From the NCBI GenBank assembly GCA_028671895.1, contig CM053798.1, forward strand, positions 10,062,001-10,126,000: 64,000 nt of DNA. Reading direction: 5' to 3'. The notes under the pieces are model-generated. The model saw only the letters and a program-made list of their open reading frames with translations, did no database searches and was not told where the DNA came from. Every line of letters starts with the position of its first letter. Position 1 is the first letter of the stretch. Shown here in pieces: positions 25,701-36,600 of this stretch. The stretch comes from Oenanthe sinensis. Lineage: Eukaryota; Streptophyta; Magnoliopsida; Apiales; Apiaceae. The position numbers and the translations under genes were made by a program.

Positions 25701-28700
25701 ATTTGTGAAGAATGTTGACATGAGAATGGAACGTGGTAACCCATGTAAAACAGAATGTCAACTAAGTGCATGCATGGCAGGGTAAAAGGAACAACTGTTA
25801 TTCATTCTTATGTTTCAAAGTTTAGAACACGAGAGAACAAATGCAGAACAAAAGATAAAATCAGCTTCTTCATAACTCCCAAGAATAGGATTATTTTTAA
25901 AATTGAAAACTAAAGACAATATGTATTGTAGTTTACTACTTCACAGATCGACACCTTACCTCCTGAGCAGGCCAGTTATAGATCATAGACATCATCTCTC
26001 CTTTATCTTTGGCACTGAAGTACATTCCACGAGGACGTCTAAACAACCCTGAATAATTTTGACATACCAGTCCGACAGTTGGAGTGTATATTATTGGAGC
26101 AAAATCTTTTATGTTATCAATAAGAACCTGCAAAGAAAAATACATCTGCTTTAGTATATAGAACCCATTTACCTACTTCAGAATTTAGATATCATCAATC
26201 TTACTCGGTAGTATAATGTTTCATTCCTGTCATGCAGCCTGTTCAAAATCCTCCATTTTGCCAGGGATACAACACCATAAGATTGACCCAGGGTATTTTT
26301 TTCAAGTGATCGATATGACTCCACTAGTAATGCAACAACATAAGAAAGATGATTGCATTAAATATACAGATTAAGGTCCATTTAGCTACAAGCATACTTT
26401 AACATATAGATATAGGAAGGAGTTCATGACACAGAAACGGGTAAGAAAAAAAGGATAAGTATGAAAGGATATCTTCTCTTAGGATTTAAATTCAGGAGTT
26501 ACTATATCAGTTAGTAAAAACCTTTATCTAACAAAAAGAGTTGTAAATCAAACTTAAAACAAATTAAATGAACCGGGTTCGAATAGCCGACTCGTTTCTG
26601 CTCAACTCGTTTACAGGCATAGTGGAAAATGGATACCAATATGTAAAGCATTATTACCTCCACAAGGAAATATATAAGATTTCACTGTGGAAGTTAATGG
26701 TCTAGACTCTAGAGGTATAACAAAAGTTTAGGCACTCAAATAATTATATCTGATAATTAACAACTTACTAAAACGATCATACTGCTGCTCGAAAGAAACT
26801 ACTCGAGGTGGGAGAAGACCGCGAAGTCCAAGTCGGTCCCTTTCTGTTAAAGGGAACCCAGTATCCTGTAACAATTTTACAAATAGAAGAAGTTAAAAGT
26901 TAAAAATATAACCAGACATCAGTGCTTCTAATTTTAAATCAACTAAGACTTTGTAGCCGACTTTTATATCCACATTAGATGGTTACTTATCTTCTTTTGT
27001 ACTAGGACAAATGAATAAATGGTTGAAAAAAGTATAGATTTTATCTTAAAAGTGAAAAATTATGGACCATAGGTTTTAGAATAGAAATTCAAAAATAAAA
27101 AATTCCCCTGCAAAAATAAATTAACAATGAGAACTGAAGAAAACCATTTTTACTGGCAAAGTGAAACATTGCAAACGGAATGCAGAAGTGGGCAAATCCT
27201 TTGTCTACGATGTACAGAGGCACAAGTAAAGAAAATGAAATGAATATACAAAAGAACCTGTCATCACTAAATGCCAATAAGTAATTAAAACTATCTAGGA
27301 GCAACCACTACACCACAATATGTTCCCAACCAAAATTTCCCCCAGATTCATGATGGACATTACATAGCCAGATAACTTTGTCCTCCATAGGAGATACGAA
27401 AGTACGAAACTGCTCAGAAACCTGAGGAAGTACAGCATCATAAACCATTTACAAAGCACCAACTAACTTTAGGCACATACTCGCCTCTACTTCAATAACG
27501 GTCAAGAGAGAGTTTATAAATTCCAGAAATATTGTATAGTAGTGTACCCCTTCGTGGGTGTTGATCCATAGTTTTGCCTGACATGAGTCATGTTGATTCG
27601 CGAATCCTGTAGTGGGCGGCTAGTTCGCGATTTGTGGCTAGTCTGGATCATGCGAAAGAAGAGCAGCTCTAACCTAAGTCTGTTGGTTAAAGTCGTAGTT
27701 ATTACAGCGTTGCTATGTTAAAAATATGGCATCCAGGCGCACTCAAAGGCTATGGCATCAACATCATCCTATTGTCACTATATGCAACTGCTTAATGTAT
27801 AGTATTATTTGTAGAATCTATGTTACTCGGACTCTTCATTTTACCTTCGAGTACCCATGTCGGACACTCAACACTCGGACTTGGACACTTATTTTAGGCC
27901 AAAAATATGTATATTTTTCAAAATATTGCCGAGTCCGATACTTGGACACGTATCCATGTTGGACACGTCTAGCCGAGTCCGAGTAACATAGTGTAGAATT
28001 ATCTAATTATATATAGGCAAAACTTCCATGGAGAACCTTAAATGGAGTACTAATTGAAGACCATATATGTCTTGCATCGTATTCTGTTTATAATATGTTA
28101 CAAAACTATTGCATAACATAATGCACGACATACAAGTCTCCAATTTGTACTCCATTTAAGAATACTCCACTGAACAAAACCCATTATATATATAATACAT
28201 AGTAATAATTCACAAATAATTCGATTAATATATAAAATTTAGTTACTGCTTATTTATATATAATTATGGAATTATATATATACTAATATTTTTGACAATC
28301 TATCATGATAAATGAAATATTAATTATAACTATGTGTTTTTTACTCCTAAAAATGTGTGCCAAAAAGTCGAAAGGCTATTATTTAGGACTAGAGGGAGTA
28401 TTGTATATGATTGTGCAACCCAATATATTTTAGTAAATCAAAGGACAGATCAGAACCGTTGGATCTGAAATAATCCAATGATGTGTCATACACACATTAT
28501 ACACGCATCCCTAACGTACACCGCACACTCACTCGCTACTCACACTGCACATACTCACTCGATGCACACTACACACCCAACACATCATTCACTTCGACTT
28601 GCATCGAAAAATGCTTCGATCCATGGATGAGTATATCTAAACATTATATTCAATTCTGATAAATGTATTGAATTCATGTATGAATTCGATTTTTTGTATA

Positions 28701-31617
28701 TTATTATGCAATTAGTTTGTTAAATTTGATTTATACTTGCTAATTAAGGTAGATTCATCTACATTTGTATCTAAAAAGGATTAGATTCTATTTGAAATCA
28801 ATAATTAAATTAGAATTTTATTTAGATCTGATTCAGAATTGAATTGTACTTTAAAAATAATCTGATTTTTTATTTATTGACATTTACATATAGTTTGTTA
28901 TGGTATCCACTACATTTTCGTTATACGTGGTCATCATTCATGGACAGCTCTTTTTTATATCAGAAATTCAGACTGAATGTTAATGCATATTATACTTTTG
29001 TAAAATATTTGTTGTGTGCTAAGTTGGGAAGTCGAGGCCTAAACAAGGAAACTGGTCTAATATAAATTGCAGTAATATATTTATAATTTATATTGTTATA
29101 TGTGTGTGTGTGTATGGATGCACCTATATATCATCGAGAAGGTTCAACAGCTCTAGCTGCTTACTGCACCACTGTAATAACCCTGGTTGAAGTATGTAGG
29201 ATATCCTCTGATCTTTACTGATAAAATTATCAGAGGGTGTTACAACTTGCAACACATTCTTTCCTTTGTTGGACACATATGCCTCCACTCATTGTTGAAC
29301 CCACAACCTCAATGATCATGTTAGGGATTGTGTATTATCAATGTAATTAACTAATATTTACTTAGATTAATTAATCATTAACTAAGTAAAATATACTGTC
29401 ATATATAGTTTGACAGTATGTTTACAATGTCACTTGTAATAAAATGCATAATAAGCCAAGTAGGTGACAGTAAGTATCAATAGTTACTGTCATGTATAAA
29501 TGTAATAAATGATCCATGAAATAGAAGTTCACAAAGTGTTCATGCACAGCATAGATCAATTCTTCGACAGTAACATTCTACATCCTGGAGCCTACGACAG
29601 CACATTCAAGTGACATACGACAGCACATTCAAGTGACAGCAACTTTTGGAACAGACGACAGCAACTATTCCTTGACAGTAAACTTGACGGAGAATGAAGA
29701 CTCTATGACAGCAAGTTCTATTGACAGCAACTATCCCTTGACAGTAAACTTGGCGGAGATTGAAGAATCAAAGACAGCAAGTTTTCTGACAGTAGCTTTG
29801 GCGGGGAGAGTTGACAGCATGTTTGGCGGGATGATCGACAGCATGTTTGGCGGGATGATCGACAGCATGTTTGGCGGAATAGTTGACAGTACTTTTAGAC
29901 GACAGCATGTTTTAGAAGACTGGTGAGCCTGACAGTAAAGTATGCGATAACAAAGATGCTGTCACCAAAGAGAAGCTAAAGGTTGACAGTAACTTTTAGT
30001 GAAGCTGACAGTCTGTTTCAAGTAGCAAACTAGGTAAAGTCGATTCACAGATTGATCTTGACATCTCTACCTAGTCTATCAAGTCTACAACTACAACTTG
30101 AGAAAAAGCAAGCATAAAGATGAAGCGTGCTCATGGAGTCAAGAATGCCAAATCCTCTCAGAGTACCTTTATCTACAAATGGAATGAAGACAAGACTTGA
30201 GATGAAAAAGTAAGGTTTCTATTTCGAGTATTGTCCAGGAAAGGAAACAAGGGAAAGTACACTTGTAAGTGAGATATGTGTTTTAGTTTAGCTCACAAAC
30301 ACTTTCCTTATGCAACTGAGCTTAACGTTTATCAAGCATAGAAACATTAGCAGTCTCTTGTTATTGTGTCTATTGAAGCTGGAAAAATCTTTTCAGTCAG
30401 TTGTAGTAAAAGCAAAAATTAATAAAATTAATTTTTGAAGTAAAACACCTTGTTTCGTTCATTTGCTTACTGTTGTATGCTATCTTAATTTGACACTATC
30501 ATTTCTTGTTTGTTGTTAAGCAAGATCAGCGATAAACTGTCAAGTTGCATTCAACGCCCCTTCTGCAACACTCTTTTCGTTTAACAAATCACAATGATAT
30601 CAGATCAATATCAATACTAACATAAATCAGCAAGAACATGTACACAATCGTACACTTGACAGGAAACAAATCCTCAGGAATGTTTCTTCCTTTATATGGA
30701 TCATTATAAGCATATATACTTTTCCTTCCGAAAAGCTAAACATTATCAGCATACACTAAAACCTCTATAATTAATAGCACTAGAACTGGAGAATTTAATT
30801 ATTTTATCGCGCTTAAGAATACATTTAAACTATTATACTCTATTAAGGTTGGGACCGAGTTATCGAGCTTATTACTTATTAGTTTATCGAATTGTACTGT
30901 ATACACATCCTAACCCCAAATATATCACTAAAAACACAAAACCAAATTGAACTGTACTCTCTTCCACTCACTCAAAATACAAGAACAAACATATCCACAT
31001 ATGGGAAAACACAATGCCCCCAAAATCCAACCTATATTACCCAACCAATTAACCAACAAAATGCAAGTAATATATAAACGAAAACCTCTATAATTTAATA
31101 TCTTCGATAGCAGAGAATTTTATTAATTTATCGAGCTTAAAATCATAACAGCTCAGTAAAAAAAATACAGTAATTAAATTTAAAACACATATATACACTA
31201 AAAAACTCTATAAATTAACACCTTAGCTACCTAAGAACTTTATTAATTAACGAGCTTAGAAACATAGCAACACAGTAAATAAAAATATTACTCAACCAAT
31301 TAAAACAGCACACATATAACTTGTTAATTTACTGAGGTTAAAAATATATATAAAAAACAGCACATTAATATTAATTTTTAATATTCTCAAGAATTTTATT
31401 CATTTATCGAGTTTAAAAAACGTAACAGCGCCGTAAAAAAAAGTAGTAACAATTTATCGAGTATTAATTTATCGAGATTACGAACCTTATTAAACCAAGG
31501 ATCATGAAGCACATCGATCCCACGCTTATGAATAATTGACGGCAAGGGAATGGCCGTCGAGAAACGCCGTGAATGGCGGAGATTCGCCGCCGCAGATCGA
31601 ACTACACCTCTCCACAT
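16763..31617 (-). CDS. NAD-ME2: NAD-dependent malic enzyme, mitochondrial, 59-kDa-type subunit
   Basis: It decarboxylates malate to pyruvate and CO2 with NAD in mitochondria, probably as a heteromer with the 62-kDa subunit. Nineteen exons join in phase to 603 residues: 31617-31486, 26865-26769, 26323-26205, 26127-25960, 25160-25032, 24877-24817, 22432-22329, 22252-22169, 22073-21967, 21871-21778, 21438-21325, 21015-20950, 20311-20239, 20143-20057, 19900-19846, 19753-19682, 17893-17831, 17167-17053 and 16834-16763. The N-terminus is Arg-rich without acidic residues (mitochondrial presequence), followed by IIHKRGIDVLHDPWFNK. Signatures seen are IIYTPTVGLVCQNY, GLGDLGVQGIGIPIGKL, the metal-binding FNDDIQGT (across exons 8-9), the dinucleotide fold VVVGAGSAG, LLGLSGVGG, and the C-terminal NMWYPIYSPLVHER. 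Intron 12 uses a GC donor. All others read GT-AG. No lesion was found, so the gene looks functional despite transposon-filled introns 1 and 6. Confidence 0.95.
18350..18446. mobile_element. Truncated copy of the TATGTTAC...CGGAC MITE
   Basis: Shares TATGTTAC-C, AACACTCGGACACT and TTTTAGGCCAAAAA with the complete element at 27819-27990, but lacks the right half. It lies in intron 16 of the malic enzyme gene. Confidence 0.5.
18520..18950 (-). mobile_element. Possible solo LTR in intron 16 of NAD-ME2
   Basis: On the minus strand the stretch has a TATAAATAGCAGC-like TATA region, then a TC-rich (TCTCTCTCC) leader, with a TGTGAGG-like start and an AACA-like end. This layout is typical of small copia LTRs. 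I could not find a clean target duplication, so the call is weak. On the plus strand it appears as a GA-rich run (18590-18750). Confidence 0.3.
21080..21168. mobile_element. Very small MITE/inverted repeat in intron 11 of NAD-ME2
   Basis: TTTAGCTAATCTAAAT (left) and ATTTAGATTAGCCAGA (right) are near-perfect inverted repeats about 50 bp apart. It resembles a minimal MITE. No coding sequence. Confidence 0.5.
22711..22946. mobile_element. Stowaway-like MITE in intron 6 of NAD-ME2
   Basis: The left end CTCCATCTAAATTCAAGTGG...TTGACTAAACTTTGACC is matched inverted by the right end GGTCAAAATTTAGTCAAG...CACTTGAATTGAGACGGAG. The inverted repeats are about 70 bp and AT-rich between. Confidence 0.72.
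24263..24480. mobile_element. Stowaway MITE (CTCCCTCTGGTCCCTAATAATAG family)
   Basis: Inverted ends CTCCCTCTGGTCCCTAATAA and TTATTTAGGGACAGAGGGAG are flanked by TA on both sides. It lies within intron 6 of the malic enzyme gene. Partial relatives are at 28320-28398 and around 31882-32135. Confidence 0.88.
24631..24659 (+). mobile_element. Helitron-like 3' terminus in intron 6 of NAD-ME2
   Basis: A perfect GC-rich hairpin (AACCCGTGC-CTC-GCACGGGTT region) is followed six bases later by CTAG and then T. This is the canonical Helitron 3' end. The 5' TC end was not located, so the length of the element is unknown. The Stowaway MITE at 24263 may be nested in it. Confidence 0.6.
27819..27990. mobile_element. 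MITE with TATGTTACTCGGACTC termini (NAD-ME2 intron 1)
   Basis: Exact 16-base inverted repeats TATGTTACTCGGACTC / GAGTCCGAGTAACATA bound a 172-bp element rich in GGACAC and ACTCGGAC words. A truncated relative lies at 18350. Confidence 0.8.
28016..28182. mobile_element. MITE, 'ATGGAGAACCTTAAATGGAGTAC' family
   Basis: GGCAAAACTTCCATGGAGAA...TTAAATGGAGTAC is mirrored inverted by GTACTCCATTTAAGAATACTCCA...GAACAAAACCC. The same family occurs at 58541-58690 in a CPSF160 intron. Confidence 0.7.
28320..28398. mobile_element. Right half of a Stowaway MITE
   Basis: Matches the right half of the element at 24263-24480 (ATGTGTTTTTTACTCCTAAA...GGAC-AGAGGGAG, then TA). The left half is missing. Confidence 0.6.
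28547..28849 (+). repeat. Dispersed 0.3-kb repeat, copy A
   Basis: Runs from CACATACTCACTCGATGCAC to GATTCAGAATTGAAT and is about 90% like copy B at 32139-32441. Both copies lie next to remnants of the same Stowaway MITE, which suggests a larger shared unit. It lies in NAD-ME2 intron 1. Confidence 0.75.
29319..30586 (+). mobile_element. Copia-type LTR with following primer-binding site, in NAD-ME2 intron 1
   Basis: Starts TGTTAGGGATTG and ends TTTAACA (TG...CA with TGTTA/TAACA inverted ends). It is followed after a few bases by TGATATCAGATC (30595-30606), two changes from the initiator-Met tRNA primer site TGGTATCAGAGC. It is therefore a 5' LTR plus PBS of an otherwise missing element, inserted antisense to the gene. 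A second, solo copy lies at 35833-38672. Confidence 0.75.
29400..30012 (+). repeat. GACAG-motif array inside the LTR
   Basis: I count 21 GACAG pentamers (mostly GACAGCA or GACAGTA) in about 600 bases. They include a 24-bp tandem repeat GACAGCATGTTTGGCGGGAT(GATC) around 29812-29890 and a larger duplicated block around GACAGCAACTAT. The second LTR copy retains only part of this array, often as GACAACA. Confidence 0.8.
30755..31485. repeat. Diverged tandem units abutting exon 1 of NAD-ME2
   Basis: Four to five diverged copies of a unit of about 100-130 bases run up to the exon 1 donor. Each joins an ACCTCTATAA-TTAATA word to a TTTTATTAATTTATCGAGCTTA word and then AACA-GCACAGTAAA (at about 30758, 31083, 31198, 31380 and 31445). 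Confidence 0.6.
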
Positions 31618-32138
31618 TCTCCACCGATCTACTGACTACTAGTAAAATATGCTTTTTTTTACAATCGAATGAATTGAAATAAACATAGATACAAAGGTGT
31701 GTATCTCTACATATAGAATTGATTCTTACTTTATGGTACGCGGCTACTTGATATGACTAGCAGTGTCTGAAAATTCGATATACAAGGTCATTATTGTTGG
31801 AAATGTAATGTAAAAAATCATCGTGTTTTTTAATTATTGGTCTCGTTTATTTACTCCCACAAGTCCGTAACTAACTTAAAAAATAATCCCCTAATAATAG
31901 TTTTTTAACTTTCTGGCACGTATATTTAGGAATAAAAAACACATATATATATGTTTAACAAAAATTAAAAATATATATATCAGATAAAAATTGGTTACTC
32001 CCGATCCGAAGCACCCCTTTTCCATTCATAGAGAGATCCAATCGTCAAAATCAATAAATTAGAATTTAAATTTTTATGTGATATAAAAATTAAAAGCTAA
32101 TATTAATTATAATTATGTGTTTTTTACTTCTACACACT
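31618..32138. promoter_or_regulatory. 5' flank of NAD-ME2 with MITE remnants
   Basis: This is immediately upstream of the malic enzyme start codon (minus). It must contain the 5' leader and core promoter, though no clear TATA box stands out. From about 31880 it holds diverged pieces of the 24263-type Stowaway MITE, interrupted by a short GC-richer segment (about 31996-32050). Confidence 0.4.
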
Positions 32139-32441
32139 ACACATACTCACTCGATGCACAATACACACCCAACACATCATTCACTCCGACTTGCATCGAA
32201 AAATGCTTCAATCTATGGGTGAGTATATCTAAATATTTTATTCAATTCTGAGAAAGGTATTCAATTCATGTATGAATTCGAATTTTCGTATATTATTATG
32301 CAATTAGTTATTTAAATTTGATTTATACTTGCTAATTAAGGTAGATTCATTTACATTTGAATCTAAAAAGGATTAGATTCGATTCGAAACCAATAATTAA
32401 ATTAGAATTTTATTTAGATCTGATTCAGAATTGAATGATAC
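32139..32441 (+). repeat. Dispersed 0.3-kb repeat, copy B
   Basis: Direct copy of 28547-28849 (shared ACACCCAACACATCATTCACT, GCATCGAAAAATGCTTC and TTAAGGTAGATTCAT). A third, more diverged partial copy follows at 32541-32690. Confidence 0.75.
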
Positions 32442-32540
32442 TTTTTTGTGTAACATTTATCACATTTTTCCTATGTTTGTGTATATCAGTTTGAATATTC
32501 ATTTTCACTTGATGTGTGTGTATTTTGACACACGTCTTTT

Positions 32541-32690
32541 GTATGATTTTTCGTATATTATTATGAAATTGATTTTTTTAGATTTGATTTGTACATGCTA
32601 ATTAAGTTAGATTCATCTACATCTGAATTTGAAAAGGATTAGATTTTGATTAAAAATCAAAAATAAAATTAGAATTTCTTTTAGACCTAC
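32541..32690 (+). repeat. Partial third copy of the 0.3-kb repeat
   Basis: Carries TTTCGTATATTATTATG, TGCTAATTAAG-TAGATTCATCTACATCTGAAT and AAAATTAGAATTTC-TTTAGA in the same order as copies A and B. Only the 3' half is present. Confidence 0.6.
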
Positions 32691-34820
32691 CTGTTATGTT
32701 TTAGTTTCATTTTTGTCTAGAGATATTTCTATGTTTGCACCAGGAGAGGCCAGGGGGACAAGATTTTGATGAAGAGGAACGAAGAAATTAGGTTTTCTTT
32801 ATGACATTATGGAGGATGAGTTTGTGTCGTAGATGACTGAGTCTGTATTATTATAACTTTTGTACATAGGAGGGGTGTAAGGGAGGGTTTTAGTCGTGTA
32901 GAGCCAACATATTTTATGTAGGCATTTGTTTTTATTTTTGTTTCTGGTGTTTGTTTGTTTGGAGGGGTAGTATTCAATTTTTGGGTTGTTTTTGAGAAGG
33001 GATGTATGGTATGGGTGCAAGTATGTGGTATTGGTGTAATTGTATTATCAATTTTTGGTTGGCAGGGAGGTACATGTGTGTTCTTGAGTTTTGCGGAGGG
33101 TCTGAAGTGGGTATTTGTTTTGCTATTCCAGTAATAAGGTGGTTGGGGGGTGTTGCTGCTAAAGTGTGTAGTTAAGTGTTGCTGTGTTGCTGATAAGTGG
33201 TGGAAAGTCATTCATACCAGGAATTGCTGCAGCAGGATTGCTTGTATAAGTCATCTCCAAAATAAAGTATTAAAGATTCGATTATTAATAAATAACAGTA
33301 ACTAATTTAATATTATTTCCAAAAGAAAATATATTAAATTTTAATATTTAAACTGAATAAATATAAATTTCTAAAAAATTAATAAATTTGACTATAATAT
33401 TATTATTAAAAAAGTAACCATGCATTGCATGAGTATAACTGAAATAAAGGATATCATGTGATTTAGTTGCTATCGGGTTTCATAATAAAAAAAGTAGGTA
33501 TTTCAAAAAAATTAAAACAATATCTTACTTTTATTTAACATAAATAAAAATAAAATGCTAATAATAGAAAATATTTAATAATAATATTCAAATACACTCA
33601 TAATATACATGTATTTCAAATAAAAATATAAGTAATCAATAAATAAAATTCAAATATAACAATATATTCACACATGATATCAAATAAAGTTAATAAAAAT
33701 AAAGATAAATATATAAAATAATACTCCATTTGTCCCGATTTCTTGTCTATTATATATATATAATATATGGCCCTAACATATACTTGTAGTGCTTGCTTTA
33801 TCGATTTTTAACAAGTATATATATTTGACATTGTTCCTCGATTTATATATACATGAGCTTTATTTGTCTCTTCTTCTTCTCGTATATATAAAGAGTGAAC
33901 TAAACCAAGAAAGTTATTAATTTTTCTAATCATAGTTAAGAAAAATTAACTAGATGGATTATATTGAACCATTAGTTTTAATTTGAAGGGCTTGTTTGAG
34001 TATTATTAAACCACATGAACTTATCCGCTTCTACGCCTAAACCACAAGGGTTTTTCGTTCCTTATATTACAGTTATATATTATTATAATATTATATTTTA
34101 TAATTTTTATTTCATATTTTGATATTTTTGATATTATTTAATATTAAGTGTGAAAATATTATTATATTATTAACCACAATTAGTTACTTATATAATTATT
34201 TTAATATATATTGCATATTTATAAAAATATTGAAATACTAATAAAATAAAATTTATTTCAATTATTTGTTTTTTATTTTTTTATTTTTTTATTTTATATA
34301 AAATTAATGTTTGTATAATAGCTTTTCATATTACAATTCTTCATTTATATTTCTTTTCATGTGTAGATATGTTATTATATTTTTAATTGTATTAATTATT
34401 TACTTGTATTTTTATTTTGAAATATGTACATATAAATAAAAATATTATACCATTATTATTAAACATCTTTTTAATAATTATTTGTTTTATTTTCATTTAT
34501 ATTGAATCAATAAAATTAATTAGAATTATTTTAACTTATAATATATCTTTTTAATATGTGTATGTATATAAATGAGAGTTTTTCCTAATTTTTGCTACGC
34601 GGAATTTATGAGACCTCATGACGACCAAACCATCTAAATTGCTTTATTTGATATAATATAGATAGATATGCATTACAATCGAAATTACAAAATTTACAAA
34701 TTATAAGCAAATATAGAACTCGTAAATTGTAATTATTTTTAAAGAAATTATGAGTCCATTCCTAAATTATAAAAGAAAGTGATCCTCCAATCCTGTACAA
34801 TCCAAAATCTTCTATATATC

Positions 34821-34856
<36 letters not shown>

Positions 34857-35832
34857 GTTAGGGATCGGAGTGGTGCGGTGGCGACTTGTAATCATTTTTA
34901 AATATTTTCTGTGCTTCCTCATTATTCCTCTCCCACCTAGCTATAATTCTATGCTATGTTGCGGGTCCGTCAGTGCATCAGGTTTCGATTTTTTTATTTA
35001 TATAATTTTATTATTTTTCGACAAAACTGTCACTTTTTAGTTAAACGATTTTATTAATCTTCAGCATTACACAATTCGCTAAAAGTCAACTTCCTAAAAA
35101 AATAAAATTTTCATTTTTATTATTCTTTTTTTAGTAGGTCATTTTTATTATTCTTTTAAATAGTTTTATAAAAATAATGGTCGTACAATAAAAATTAAAT
35201 TTCATTACTTGGTCAACTTTAATTTTGTGATCAACTATAATTAGTAAGTGTAAGTATTGTTTAATAACTTCTTTATAATATTACCTAATTTTAATATATC
35301 TGAATTTTTTAATAATAATCTTTCCAAAAAAATTAAAATTTAATTCTAATTAATTATTTTGTGTTTCATTTCATACCAGAGATAAAAAAATTTAATATTT
35401 ATATATTTTATTTTTTCTTACAATTTATGACCGATTAATATTTAAAATTGAAAATAATAAAGTGGAGTCGACTGATAAAATCATATTTAAAATAAATTTG
35501 ATATTAATTTATTTAAATATTTGCATAAATTTTATTAAATTTTAATTTTTAAATTAAATTTTAATAATATTAAATGTGATTATTATAAAATTAAAAAACA
35601 AAATTTTATGAAATCATGTCAAGGACAGTTCAATTAATTATGATGAGACTTTTCAGTCACGCGTAGTGCGGCATTGTTACCTGGTTAATGTAATAACGAC
35701 CACAACAATCCAAAACCAGTAACCCTAAATATGAATACTTTCAGGGCTATCGAAGAACTTACGATGGCTAAAGTTCATTGGTTCAGTAAAAACAGTTTAT
35801 AATTGTGTCACTTTAATTTTCATTATTATATT
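32691..35832. other. Intergenic DNA without supported genes
   Basis: A G-rich (plus strand) stretch at 32740-33220 gives long antisense frames of low-complexity, His/Thr/Pro-rich sequence with no family match. The rest is very AT-rich, with an (AT)n tract at 34824-34853. I see no exon or RNA gene. Confidence 0.5.
34824..34853. repeat. (AT)n microsatellite
   Basis: Uninterrupted AT dinucleotides, about 15 units. Confidence 0.95.
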
Positions 35833-36370
35833 TGTTAGGGATTGTATTGTAATCAACTAGAATTACTTAGTGTTAATTTATAAGAAAATAAGTAAAATGT
35901 ACTGTCATATAGATACTGACATTATGTTTGCTATCACTTGTAACAATATGTTTAATAGATTTCAAATAGGTGCCAGTAAGTCTAATAGTTAGTTTCTTGT
36001 AAAAATGTAATAACATGATTCATGACTTAGAAGTTCACAAAGTGTTAAGCACAACCATGGATCAAGATTTTGACACTAACATTCTACAACTGGAGCCTAC
36101 GACAACATATTCAAGTGATAGCACAATTGAGATAGACGACAACAACTATTCCAATGATAGTAAACTTGGCGGAAAATGAAGATTCACAGACAACAAGTTT
36201 TAAAGTTCAAGGATCTATCGAGGCTTAACAGCAAAGTGTGCGGAACCAAAGATATTGTCACCATGGTGGAGCTAGAAGTTGACAGTATATTTTTAGTGAA
36301 GCTGACAGTCTGTTGTTCCAGGTAGCAGATTAAATAGTGATAGCATAAGAAATGATTTAGACATTACTAC

Positions 36371-36524
36371 TTTAATATCCATATTTATTTATTTAGTAAT
36401 AATATTAGTTTTGTGAGATTATTTTAATAATAATATTTACTTATTTTGACTTTGATTTGAAAAAGGATTTAATAAAATTCTAATTAGCTTATAATTAGAT
36501 TAAAAGAAGATAATAATCCGGAGA

Positions 36525-36600
<76 letters not shown>

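Noticed and set aside
32807..33211. 134-codon minus-strand frame rich in His, Thr and Pro
   Set aside because: It is the antisense of a G/T-rich stretch with low-complexity composition, overlaps another frame of the same kind, and matches no family.
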